From F1-80-MAGs062 sp046345315 (GTDB lineage: Bacteria > Planctomycetota > Planctomycetia > Planctomycetales > Planctomycetaceae), in the NCBI GenBank assembly GCA_046345315.1, contig JBKDKA010000154.1, positions 1 to 64,000 of the forward strand: a stretch of 64,000 nt of DNA, given 5' to 3'. Shown piece by piece: positions 27,334 through 35,338 of this stretch (positions within the stretch are counted from its first letter, which is position 1; each line of letters begins with the position of its first letter). The position numbers and the translations under genes are program-made. The notes under the pieces are model-generated. The model saw only the letters and a list, made by a program, of their open reading frames with translations, did no database searches and was not told the DNA's origin.

Positions 27334-27359
27334 CACACTGGCACAGCCAGTGGCACACA
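27334..27359. repeat. RAYT-linked palindrome, distal downstream copy
   Basis: CACTGGCACAGCCAGTG with GAAACCCA before it and GCACACAGCA after it, the same flanks as the copy at 27109. It lies 38 bp from the stop codon of the SDR gene, on its 3' side. Confidence 0.85.
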
Positions 27360-27397
27360 GCAACAGATTGGCAGAGCCGGAATACGATCCTCCCGGT

Positions 27398-28291
27398 TCA
27401 TGCGGCTCGCTGATCAGATCGTGGCCGTTGCTCAGTCATCGGTGCTGAGTCCTTCATCCGTTCGCGGAAGGCGGCTTCGAGAGCGGCCTGTCGTTTCTTC
27501 TTGCTGCGACTGAACTGATTCATCAGATCGATCAATCCCGGAGCAAACCGTTTCAGCTGGTACAGCGCATGAGCCATTGGTGTGATCAGAACCTGGCGAC
27601 GGTTTTTACGAATGGCTTTCAGAGTCACCCGTGCCACGTGTTCCGGGGATGCACACAGCCAGGCCGGAGGTGTCGGAACCTCGCGATCCGATCGTCCGCT
27701 GGCTGCTGACTGATAAAGCTTCGTCGTGACCGGTCCGGGGCACATGGCGGTGACTCCGATTCCCCGACGTCCGTACTCGGCACGAATCGCTTCTGTGAAT
27801 CCGATCAACCCGAACTTGCTGGTGTGATAGGCCGCAAAGCGACCTCCGGCGACGATACCGGAAATACTGCACATGTTGACGATGTGAGTGTCCGGGCGCT
27901 CCAGCAGAGACGGAAGCAATTCTCGTGTGATCTGAATCGGAGCCAGAAGATTGATGCTGAGAAGCCAGTTCCACTGCTCCGCGGTCATCGCTTCTGTGGC
28001 GCCGTAATATGCGACGCCGGCATTGTTGATCAGAAGGTCGATTCCGCCGGTCACTTCCAGTGCTCTGGCTACTGCTCGAGAGACCGCAGCTGGGTCGCTC
28101 AGATCACAGACATGAGTTGTCACCTGAACCGGGCGATCGGCAAGCTGATTCTTCAGCAGCTGAAGGCCGGATTCGCTGATATCCACGAGGAACAGGTGGC
28201 TGCCGGCTTCTGCAAGCTGAACAGCGAGGGCAAGGCCGATCCCGGAGGCCGCACCTGTCAGAAAAACCTGTTTGCCGGAGAGTGATTTCAT
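27398..28291 (-). CDS. Short-chain dehydrogenase/reductase
   Basis: This is a classical cytosolic NAD(P)-dependent SDR of about 297 residues. The cofactor loop TGAASGIG is near residues 12-19, with DLSDP at the adenine-binding position, LINNAG and the YHTSK active site (Tyr and Lys). The PGPV loop after the sheet is intact. A basic C-terminal tail (RSKKKRQAALEAAFRERMKD) extends past the core, as in reductases acting on lipid-like alcohols or aldehydes, but the substrate is unknown. An in-frame ATG at 28330 would add 13 residues with no family similarity. The gene is transcribed alone, toward the RAYT region. Confidence 0.9.
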   Translation of the reverse strand: MKSLSGKQVFLTGAASGIGLALAVQLAEAGSHLFLVDISESGLQLLKNQLADRPVQVTTHVCDLSDPAAVSRAVARALEVTGGIDLLINNAGVAYYGATEAMTAEQWNWLLSINLLAPIQITRELLPSLLERPDTHIVNMCSISGIVAGGRFAAYHTSKFGLIGFTEAIRAEYGRRGIGVTAMCPGPVTTKLYQSAASGRSDREVPTPPAWLCASPEHVARVTLKAIRKNRRQVLITPMAHALYQLKRFAPGLIDLMNQFSRSKKKRQAALEAAFRERMKDSAPMTEQRPRSDQRAA

Positions 28292-28436
28292 GGGGGGAAT
28301 TCCATTTCCCGAGGAGATTTTCACAATCATGAGCCCTGCGGCCCGGGATTCTAACCGGAGTGAGCCATGTTCGGAACGCCAACAGCCGCAAGCTGGCTGG
28401 CTTCACATCAGTTCCGTATGAATCCTGCATGTTTCG

Positions 28437-28650
28437 GGCGAGCGGGGCACGTGAGAGAGGATTGAGGGGACAAGATAGAGGATTGGGGATAAAACCAGTT
28501 CAGGGAGGGCGAAGCTCCTGCTGAGCCGCTGAAACCATCGACGTCGAGTTTGTCAGGGGCCCAGCAGGAGTTTCGCCCCACCGAAATTCGTCAACCCTCT
28601 CGTCGCAATCCTCCACCCTGTTCCGGCAGTCCGGGGATTGACCTACCCAG
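28437..28650. repeat. Composite inverted repeat, second GGCTCCTGC-type copy
   Basis: The left arm has GAGGATTGAGGGGAC and GAGGGCGAAGCTCCTGCTGA (28505-28524); the right arm has CCCAGCAGGAGTTTCGCCCC and CAATCCTCCACCCTGTTCC. The order matches the larger element at 12.9 kb, with more mismatches and a short loop of about 30 bp. It fills most of the 505-bp gap between the SDR gene and mscL. The remainder (28651-28796) shows nothing clear beyond the mscL promoter region. Confidence 0.75.
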
Positions 28651-28796
28651 CTCGCTTTTTGGCACACCTCAAAACTTCGAAAATGAAACGTTAACTCGAA
28701 TCGTCGGGAGCGAAATCCCAGGTCAACACGATATGCTTCCGATTTGACCAGACCCACTAACTGCGATTCCTGCACCTGAATGAAAGATCTCTGACA

Positions 28797-29165
28797 ATGC
28801 TGAACGAATTCAAGAAGTTCATCCTGAAGGGCAATGTGGTGGATCTGTCCACCGGCGTCATTATTGGCGCTTCGTTCGGTGAAATCGTCAAGGCTTTCAC
28901 CACAGGGATCGTCAATCCTCTGCTGAGCATGATGGGCGGAAAGCCGGATGTTTCACTGCAGCTGGGCCCGTTTGATATCGGAATCATCATCAGCGCGGTG
29001 CTCGGATTTCTCATCACGGCTGCCGTTGTATTCTTCGTCATCGTCAAGCCTGTCAATAAGCTGATCGAACTGACGAAAGCTAAAGAAGCGGCAGCTCCTT
29101 CGGCTCCACCGGCACAGGAAGTTCTGCTGGCTGAGATTCGGGATCTGCTGAAGAACAGAGCCTGA
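28797..29165 (+). CDS. mscL: Large-conductance mechanosensitive channel
   Basis: This 122-residue homopentameric channel opens under membrane tension to release solutes on osmotic downshock. It has an N-terminal amphipathic helix (MLNEFKKFILKGNVVDL), the first pore helix (VDLSTGVIIGASFGEIVKAFTTGIVNPLL), a short periplasmic loop and the second helix (IIISAVLGFLITAAVVFFVIVKPVNKL). A cytoplasmic coiled-coil tail follows (EVLLAEIRDLLKNR). The periplasmic loop is shorter than in E. coli MscL but within the family range. The gene is single, with no obvious operon partner. Confidence 0.97.
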   Translation: MLNEFKKFILKGNVVDLSTGVIIGASFGEIVKAFTTGIVNPLLSMMGGKPDVSLQLGPFDIGIIISAVLGFLITAAVVFFVIVKPVNKLIELTKAKEAAAPSAPPAQEVLLAEIRDLLKNRA

Positions 29166-29234
29166 TCGGAATCGCTGGCGACAGGTCAGACGCAGGTTCT
29201 GCGATCATGTTGCCTGAAACCTGACGCCGTGAGT

Positions 29235-30707
29235 TCAGGTAATCAGATCCTGAATGATGGAGGTCGGCAGAACGCCAGTGAGCCGCTGATCGAGGCCCTG
29301 AAATTTATACGTCATACGCTGGTGATCATAGCCGAGCTGGTGCAGCACCGTCGCATGAAAGTCACGAATGTGAACGGGGTCGCGGACGATGTTGTAACTG
29401 AAATCATCCGTCTCCCCGTAGATCGAGCCGCCTTTGAACCCACCACCGGCCATCCACATCGTAAAACAGCGCGGATGATGGTCGCGACCGTAGTTTTCCT
29501 TTGAAAGGCCGCCCTGAGAATAGATTGTCCGTCCGAACTCTCCACCCCAGATGACCAGCGTTTCATCAAACAGACCTCGCTGCTTCAGGTCTGTCAGCAG
29601 ACCATAGGTGGCCTGATCCAGATCTCGACACTGGTCAGGAAGTCGACCGGCGGCATTGGCATGTGTATCCCAGTTGTTGTGATAAATCTGCACGAAACGC
29701 ACACCACGCTCGACCATGCGTCGAGCCAGAAGCATCGTATTGGCCAGAGTCCCGGGCTTTCGCGACGCATCTCCGTACAGTTCAAACGTGGAACCAGGTT
29801 CCGTTGCAAGATCCGTCAGTTCGGGGACGCTCGACTGCATTCGAAATGCAAGTTCGTACTGCTGAATCCGCGTATTGATTTCCGGATCCCCCAGCTGCTG
29901 ATAATTCATTTCATTCAGCTGTTTCAGACCATCCAGAGTCGTCCGCCGGACTTTTCCGCTGACACCCTGCGGATTGTTGATGAACAGGATCGGATCGCCC
30001 GACGATCGAAATGAAGTGGCTGCGTATTCTCCCGGCAGGTAGCCGGATGACCAGAGTCTGGCTGAAATCGCCTGAACCTGTTCCGTGTTCGTTGGTTTGG
30101 CCACCATCACCACAAATGCCGGCAGATTCTCATTCAGCGAACCAAGTCCGTAAGACATCCAGCTTCCGAGACAGGGGCGTCCGGTCACCTGATTACCTGT
30201 CTGCATCAGGCTGATGGCAGGTTCATGGTTGATCGCTTCCGTGTACATACTCCGAACGAACGCCATGTCGTCTACCACCTTCTTCGTCCACGGAAGAAGT
30301 TCGGTGACCCACATGCCGCACTGGCCGGCCTGCTCAAACTGAAACTTCGACGGAGCAATCGGAAAGCGAGCCTGACCGGACGTCATGGTAGTCAGCCGCT
30401 GCCCGTTGCGAATGCTTTCCGGAAGATCCTTGTCATACCATTCGTTCATCTGCGGCTTATAGTCATAGAGATCGATCTGCGACGGTCCGCCGACCATGTG
30501 CAGATAGATGACATGTTTGACCTTCGCCGGAAAATGCACCGGAATTGCACCGCTGATTCCGGGGGTTGGTGGCTCACCTGAGGTCGCACCGGATGCGAAA
30601 TCCGGCCCCATCAATGATGCGAGAGCTGCTGTTCCCAGCAGATGTGACCCGCGGGAAAAGAAATACCGGCGAGTCAGATTCAGTCTCAGTTCTTCGAGCA
30701 GGCTCAT
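29235..30707 (-). CDS. DUF1501 exported protein
   Basis: This 490-residue protein belongs to the DUF1501 (sulfatase-like fold) family, abundant in planctomycetes. The N-terminus LTRRYFFSRGSHLLGTAALASL looks like a twin-arginine signal. Characteristic segments are YLHMVGGPSQIDLYDYKP, PCLGSWMSYGLGS, RFVQIYHNNWDTHAN, VIWGGEFGRTIYSQG and GRDHHPRCFTMWMAGGG. The metal-binding-like residues of the alkaline phosphatase superfamily appear kept. It lies eight bases downstream of the DUF1549/DUF1553 gene and is almost certainly cotranscribed with it. That pair is a recurrent planctomycete unit thought to act on exported substrates, but its reaction is unknown. Confidence 0.95.
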   Translation of the reverse strand: MSLLEELRLNLTRRYFFSRGSHLLGTAALASLMGPDFASGATSGEPPTPGISGAIPVHFPAKVKHVIYLHMVGGPSQIDLYDYKPQMNEWYDKDLPESIRNGQRLTTMTSGQARFPIAPSKFQFEQAGQCGMWVTELLPWTKKVVDDMAFVRSMYTEAINHEPAISLMQTGNQVTGRPCLGSWMSYGLGSLNENLPAFVVMVAKPTNTEQVQAISARLWSSGYLPGEYAATSFRSSGDPILFINNPQGVSGKVRRTTLDGLKQLNEMNYQQLGDPEINTRIQQYELAFRMQSSVPELTDLATEPGSTFELYGDASRKPGTLANTMLLARRMVERGVRFVQIYHNNWDTHANAAGRLPDQCRDLDQATYGLLTDLKQRGLFDETLVIWGGEFGRTIYSQGGLSKENYGRDHHPRCFTMWMAGGGFKGGSIYGETDDFSYNIVRDPVHIRDFHATVLHQLGYDHQRMTYKFQGLDQRLTGVLPTSIIQDLIT

Positions 30708-30715
30708 GATGGTTC

Positions 30716-33700
30716 CTACTTGTTGAGGACTTCGTCGAGATTCATCATTTCATTGCACAGCATCGTCCAGGCAGCCAGCGTGACGACGTCCAGCCTGGCA
30801 TCGGCGGTGGACTCACCAACATCAACGAGTGCTGCAGCATCCGCAGGCTGCTGACTGTATTCATTCTTCAGTTCTGTCAGAGAGTCTTTCAGGATGGCCA
30901 GTTCGTCCGGCCGGAATTCTCTCGACATCAGCCGCAGTGCCACCCACTGAATCCGTTCTTCATCGCTCTGACCGGCACGGGTCAGAGCATTCTCCGCCAG
31001 TCGGCGAGCGGCTTCGACAAACTGTTCATCGTTGAGCGTCACAAGTGCCTGGAGCGGTGTGTTGGTGCGTTCTCGTCGGACTGTACATTGTTCGCGGTTG
31101 GGTGCGTTGAAGATATCCAGCGACGCCGGAGGGGCCATGCGTTTGACGAATGTGTACAGGCTGCGTCGATAGAGATTCTCACCGGAATCACGAACGTAGT
31201 TCTGCGTCGTGCTTCCGATCATCGCGATCGATTCCCAGACTCCTCCGGGCTGGTACGGCCGGACACTGGGTCCGCCGATCTTCGGAACAAGTAACCCGCT
31301 GACGGCAAGCGCGTTGTCTCGAACCATCTCCGCATCCATTCGAAAACGCGGACCACGGGAAAGCAGCCTGTTCTCCGGGTCCTTCTCAATCTTTTCAGGC
31401 GTGACCAGAGCTCTCTGCCGATACGTTGCCGAAGTGACCATGAGGCGAATCAGTCGACGAATGTCCCATCCGGATTCCCGGAACTCCACCGCCAGCCAGT
31501 CCAGAAGTTCCGGATGTGTCGGCAGCTCACCCGAAACACCCAGGTCTCCGGTCGTTCTGACGATTCCTGTTCCGAAAACCTCCTGCCAGAATCGATTCAC
31601 GGTCACACGAGCCGTCAGAGGATGGTCTGGTCTGAGGAGCCATTTGGCGAATCCCAGACGATTCCTGGGAACATCTCCAGGAAACGCCGGAAACACCGAG
31701 GGAATATCCGCTGATACCTGCTCCCGCCGCTGATCATATTCGCCTCGATACAGAACCCAGGCCATCGGCGCTTCGGTGCGTTCGTTCATCACGTGAGCCA
31801 CTGTGCCGCGGGAACGGATGTCCGCCTGTTCCTTTTCGAACGCTGCGAGAACGGCAGAGCGTTCACGAAACTGTGCATCAAATTTCTTCAGCCAGTACTC
31901 GTAAAGCTCTCCGGTTTCCTGCTCCGTACGCTCTTCGAGTTTCTTTGTCAGAATCTGAGCGTAATGACGATAACGAGCCAGCCCGTCGACCTCCGATGGA
32001 GACAGAACACGCTCATGAATCCTCAGATCCTTCACGGAACCAGTGAAAGGTGAGCCTTCCGTGCGATCACCAAGACGCCATGGCACCTTTGTTCGAATGC
32101 TGGCCTCACCGAGCCGATTTTCCTCGATGTTCTTTTCCTGAAGCTCACCATTCACGTAGATCTGAAGTCCCGATGCATTTCGGGAGCCATCCCATGTCAC
32201 AGCAACGTGGACCCATTCATTGGCCGGAAACTGCTTTCGGCAGACCGCTTTTAGTGCCTGATCAGGCCACGAACTCACGATGTGCATACCAATCCGACGC
32301 TGCTGAAACCAAAAGTCCCAGCCGCGATAGCCCGGGCCCGGTTCCATGCGAGCACAGATGGCACCCGTTCCGTCGCTGGCTGGCACTTTAATCCATGCCG
32401 AGCAGGAGAATGGTTGATTGCTTTCGAAATCGCCGGCGTCCGGCAGACTGCAGAGAGCTCCCTGAACGGAGACCGCGTGTCCGTCGGCATCCTCCTGCCA
32501 GCTGGCTGTTGAGTCCATGGTCACCTGCAATGGCTGGCCCCGGAACGTACCGGTGAGTTCTGAACCGGTTCCGCCATCGAGAGGAAAATGCAGATGCTGT
32601 GCATCAGAAGATACTGGTGCTCCGAGTTGTTCCACAGTTGCGGTGGCTGACCAGGATGAAAAATCAGATCTCGCCGTCGATCGTCGTTCTTCGACGGATG
32701 CTCTGGCAGTTTCGATCAGCGTTGTCAGTTCCTCAAACCGCAGTCGTTCCGATTCCTGAGGGACCGGAATCACTGGTGGTGTATCGCGAATGTTGCCGTC
32801 ACGAACAGGCTGTGTCGTGTTGTTGAAGAAGGCAGCCAGCTGATAAAATTCCTTCTGGCTGATCGGATCGAATTTATGGCTGTGGCAGGTTGCGCAGTTG
32901 GCTGTCAGCCCCATCCAAACGGCTGATACCGTTTCTGTTCGATCTCGCGTGTAAAGCACCGCGTACTCTTCGTCGATGATTCCGCCTTCGTTTGTCGTCA
33001 TGTTGCAGCGATTGAAACCGGATGCGATCTTCTGATCGAGCGTGGCATTCGGCAGAAGGTCACCGGCAAGATTCTCAATCGTAAACTGATCGAACGGCAT
33101 GTTGCGGTTGAACGCTCCGATGACCCAGTCTCGATATGCCCAGATTTCCCGATAGTTGTCGAAATGAATGCCGTGAGTATCGGCATATCTTGCATAATCG
33201 AGCCAGTAACGAGCTCGGTGTTCTCCCCACTGAGGTGAATCCAGAAGTTTGTCGACGAGTTTTTCCCAGGCATCTGGTGACTGGTCATCCACAAACGCCT
33301 GCACCATTTCGGGCGCCGGCGGAAGCCCTGTCAGGTCGAAACTCACACGTCGGGCCAGCGTTCGCCGATCCGCTTCTTCGGCCGGAGTCAGTCCATTCTG
33401 TGCAAGTTGATTCAGCACAAAATGATCAATCGCGTTCTTCGGCCAGCTGCTGTATTGACCGCTGATCGTGGACGGAACAGGGGGGACAGCCGAACGAACG
33501 GGAGCAAGATACGACCAGTGCTGCTGATACTCCGCTCCGTTCTGAATCCAGTCCGCGAGGATTTTCTTCTGAGCCGGAGTCAGAGTCTTTTTCATCTCCG
33601 GCGGTGGCATCACGGATTCCGGATCTTCCGAAAGAATCCGCCGGATCATTTCACTCTCGTCAGGTTTTCCCGGAACGATCGCTCCCTGCTGCACGGCTGC

Positions 33701-33907
33701 GTCGCGCTGATCGAGCCGCAGATCGCCTTTTCGAGCTGCACTGTCGGCGCCATGACATGCAAAGCATGCGTCAACCAGTATGGGTCGAACATCCCGGTTG
33801 TATTGAATCTCATTCTGAGCGTGTATCGTGCTGCAGAAGAGCAACGTGCCACAGAAGAGAGATGCAGTCAGGATCGCACCCGAAATCCGTCGTAGCGAAG
33901 ACATCAT
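30716..33907 (-). CDS. PSCyt1/DUF1549/LamG/DUF1553 exported cytochrome-like protein
   Basis: From the ATG at 33907 the product has 1063 residues; an upstream ATG at 34000 would precede the signal peptide with unlike sequence. After the signal peptide comes a planctomycete cytochrome C domain with CFACHG (near 43-48). DUF1549 follows (about 120-340) and ends in a second haem-type motif, CATCHSHKFDP. A LamG/concanavalin-like domain (about 440-620, LHFPLDGGTG, WVHVAVTWDGS) and DUF1553 (about 710-1030, RLGFAKWLLRPDHPLTARVTVNRFWQEVFG) complete it. CxxCH motifs indicate covalent haem. It is the first gene of a two-gene unit with DUF1501. Confidence 0.95.
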   Translation of the reverse strand: MMSSLRRISGAILTASLFCGTLLFCSTIHAQNEIQYNRDVRPILVDACFACHGADSAARKGDLRLDQRDAAVQQGAIVPGKPDESEMIRRILSEDPESVMPPPEMKKTLTPAQKKILADWIQNGAEYQQHWSYLAPVRSAVPPVPSTISGQYSSWPKNAIDHFVLNQLAQNGLTPAEEADRRTLARRVSFDLTGLPPAPEMVQAFVDDQSPDAWEKLVDKLLDSPQWGEHRARYWLDYARYADTHGIHFDNYREIWAYRDWVIGAFNRNMPFDQFTIENLAGDLLPNATLDQKIASGFNRCNMTTNEGGIIDEEYAVLYTRDRTETVSAVWMGLTANCATCHSHKFDPISQKEFYQLAAFFNNTTQPVRDGNIRDTPPVIPVPQESERLRFEELTTLIETARASVEERRSTARSDFSSWSATATVEQLGAPVSSDAQHLHFPLDGGTGSELTGTFRGQPLQVTMDSTASWQEDADGHAVSVQGALCSLPDAGDFESNQPFSCSAWIKVPASDGTGAICARMEPGPGYRGWDFWFQQRRIGMHIVSSWPDQALKAVCRKQFPANEWVHVAVTWDGSRNASGLQIYVNGELQEKNIEENRLGEASIRTKVPWRLGDRTEGSPFTGSVKDLRIHERVLSPSEVDGLARYRHYAQILTKKLEERTEQETGELYEYWLKKFDAQFRERSAVLAAFEKEQADIRSRGTVAHVMNERTEAPMAWVLYRGEYDQRREQVSADIPSVFPAFPGDVPRNRLGFAKWLLRPDHPLTARVTVNRFWQEVFGTGIVRTTGDLGVSGELPTHPELLDWLAVEFRESGWDIRRLIRLMVTSATYRQRALVTPEKIEKDPENRLLSRGPRFRMDAEMVRDNALAVSGLLVPKIGGPSVRPYQPGGVWESIAMIGSTTQNYVRDSGENLYRRSLYTFVKRMAPPASLDIFNAPNREQCTVRRERTNTPLQALVTLNDEQFVEAARRLAENALTRAGQSDEERIQWVALRLMSREFRPDELAILKDSLTELKNEYSQQPADAAALVDVGESTADARLDVVTLAAWTMLCNEMMNLDEVLNK

Positions 33908-34134
33908 GAGGATCTCGCTGTGAAAGAGAACTATCGGTGAGTCAGTCGGTACAGCAAAGTGACGCCGCACGGCAGGGAGTCTCAAGGGTGACCTGAACAT
34001 AGCCTCAAGTCAAGAACAGCAGGCGACCGGAAGTACGGAATTTTCTGCAGCTTCTCAGTCACAGGAACGGCATCGTTTCTGCTGACTTATCGCGGTGGCT
34101 CCGAAGAGCTCACAGTGTGCGGAATGGCCCAGTC

Positions 34135-35151
34135 TCAGTTATTGAGTTCGCGGATCAGTCGATTCACAATATCGCTGCTTCGGATACCTTCGGACTCTGC
34201 ATTGAACGTGGTGAGTACACGGTGCGTAAGCACGGGAACCGCGACGGCCAGCACATCTTCCAGTCGAGCCATGTAGCTGCCGGTCAGTGCCGCTCGGGCC
34301 TTGGCTCCGAGAATCAGATACTGAACGGCTCGCGGTCCGGCTCCCCAGCTCACCAGTGGCTTCAGCCATTCGGGTGAATCGGCCGTAGCCGGCCGTGTCT
34401 TTCGAACGAGGTCCACTGCGAATTCGTAGATATGAGCAGGAACCGGAATTCGACGGACGAGTTCCTGGAAGCGGATGACTGCCGCACCGTCGAGAATATG
34501 AGCCAGTGCCGGTTGTTTTGCTCCGGTTGTCGTCCGCGCAATCTCGATCTCTTCACTTCTTGATGGATAATCGACGTGAGTGAGAAACATGAATCGGTCG
34601 AGCTGAGCTTCCGGCAGTGGATAGGTTCCTTCCTGCTCCACCGGGTTCTGAGTCGCCAGCACAAAGAATGGTTCCGGCAGAGCGTATCCTCGTCCCACGA
34701 CGGTGACACGGTGTTCCTGCATGGCTTCCAGCATGGCCGCCTGAGTTTTCGCGGGAGCCCGATTGATTTCGTCCGCGAGAACAATGTTCGCAAAGACAGG
34801 CCCCTGAACGAACTCGAAGATTCGGCGTCGGTCCTGTGTCTCCTGCAGAATGTCAGTGCCGGTAATGTCCATCGGCATCAGATCCGGAGTGAATTGGATC
34901 CGACTGAACTGCAGCGAGAGCGTTTCAGCCAGCCGGCTTACCAGCAGCGTCTTTGCCAGACCGGGGACACCCATCAACAGCGAATGACCACGCGAGAAGA
35001 GACAGATGGCCAGCTGTTCGATCACCGATTCCTGCCCGACAATGACTCGCGAAAGTTCACGTCGCAGCTGCTGATAGACGTCACGCAGTTCGTCGATGGC
35101 GGTGACATCATCATCGGTCACCTGTCCGGAACTCGGTAATTCACCCTGCAT
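34135..35151 (-). CDS. MoxR-family AAA+ ATPase
   Basis: The ATG at 35151 (MQGELPSSGQ) is chosen. The frame runs back to 35298, but that extension is translated repeat DNA. The 338-residue protein has Walker A GVPGLAKTLL, Walker B ANIVLADEINRAP and sensor-1 LATQNPVEQEGTYPLPEAQLDRF, with arginine-finger context downstream. MoxR ATPases usually act as chaperones with VWA proteins encoded beside them and a DUF58 protein. Here no VWA or DUF58 gene adjoins it. Its neighbours are the DUF1549/1501 unit downstream and a cyclase gene upstream, so the partner may be the VWA pair at 21.8-26.1 kb. Confidence 0.95.
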   Translation of the reverse strand: MQGELPSSGQVTDDDVTAIDELRDVYQQLRRELSRVIVGQESVIEQLAICLFSRGHSLLMGVPGLAKTLLVSRLAETLSLQFSRIQFTPDLMPMDITGTDILQETQDRRRIFEFVQGPVFANIVLADEINRAPAKTQAAMLEAMQEHRVTVVGRGYALPEPFFVLATQNPVEQEGTYPLPEAQLDRFMFLTHVDYPSRSEEIEIARTTTGAKQPALAHILDGAAVIRFQELVRRIPVPAHIYEFAVDLVRKTRPATADSPEWLKPLVSWGAGPRAVQYLILGAKARAALTGSYMARLEDVLAVAVPVLTHRVLTTFNAESEGIRSSDIVNRLIRELNN

Positions 35152-35205
35152 GCTTGACCGCTGCCTTCTGCACTGTCTGAGTGCTCTGCCCGATAGATCT
35201 TCTGT

Positions 35206-35238
35206 GGAGCGTGATTGCTCAATGGAGCACGACTGCTC
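35206..35238. repeat. Two GAGCA-NNNN-TGCTC mini-dyads
   Basis: GGAGCGTGATTGCTC (35206-35220) and GGAGCACGACTGCTC (35224-35238) are near-identical 15-mers. The second has a perfect 5-bp stem with a 4-base loop. A third copy, GGAGCACGATTGCTC, is at 35343-35357 on the far side of the CCGGGAC palindrome. They sit just upstream of moxR and could be part of the repeat element's ends. Confidence 0.6.
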
Positions 35239-35239
35239 A

Positions 35240-35338
35240 GAGCGCATTTCAAAACCGGGACAGGCACCCTTGCAGTTGCTGATTTTGTAGTAAAACACCG
35301 GGTACTACGGGAGCCAGTCCCGGTTTTGAAACCACCTT
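35240..35338. repeat. CCGGGAC/GTCCCGG palindromic element, copy 3
   Basis: The left arm TTTCAAAACCGGGAC and right arm GTCCCGGTTTTGAAA are perfectly complementary over 15 bp, with extended pairing through GGC and GCC. This is the best-preserved copy. It lies between the cyclase gene's stop codon and moxR, inside what otherwise looks like a same-strand gene row. Confidence 0.85.

Noticed and set aside
26226..27359. Possible CRISPR array around the transposase
   Set aside because: The repeats are palindromes in alternating orientation with unequal, partly homologous spacers, and no cas genes are present.
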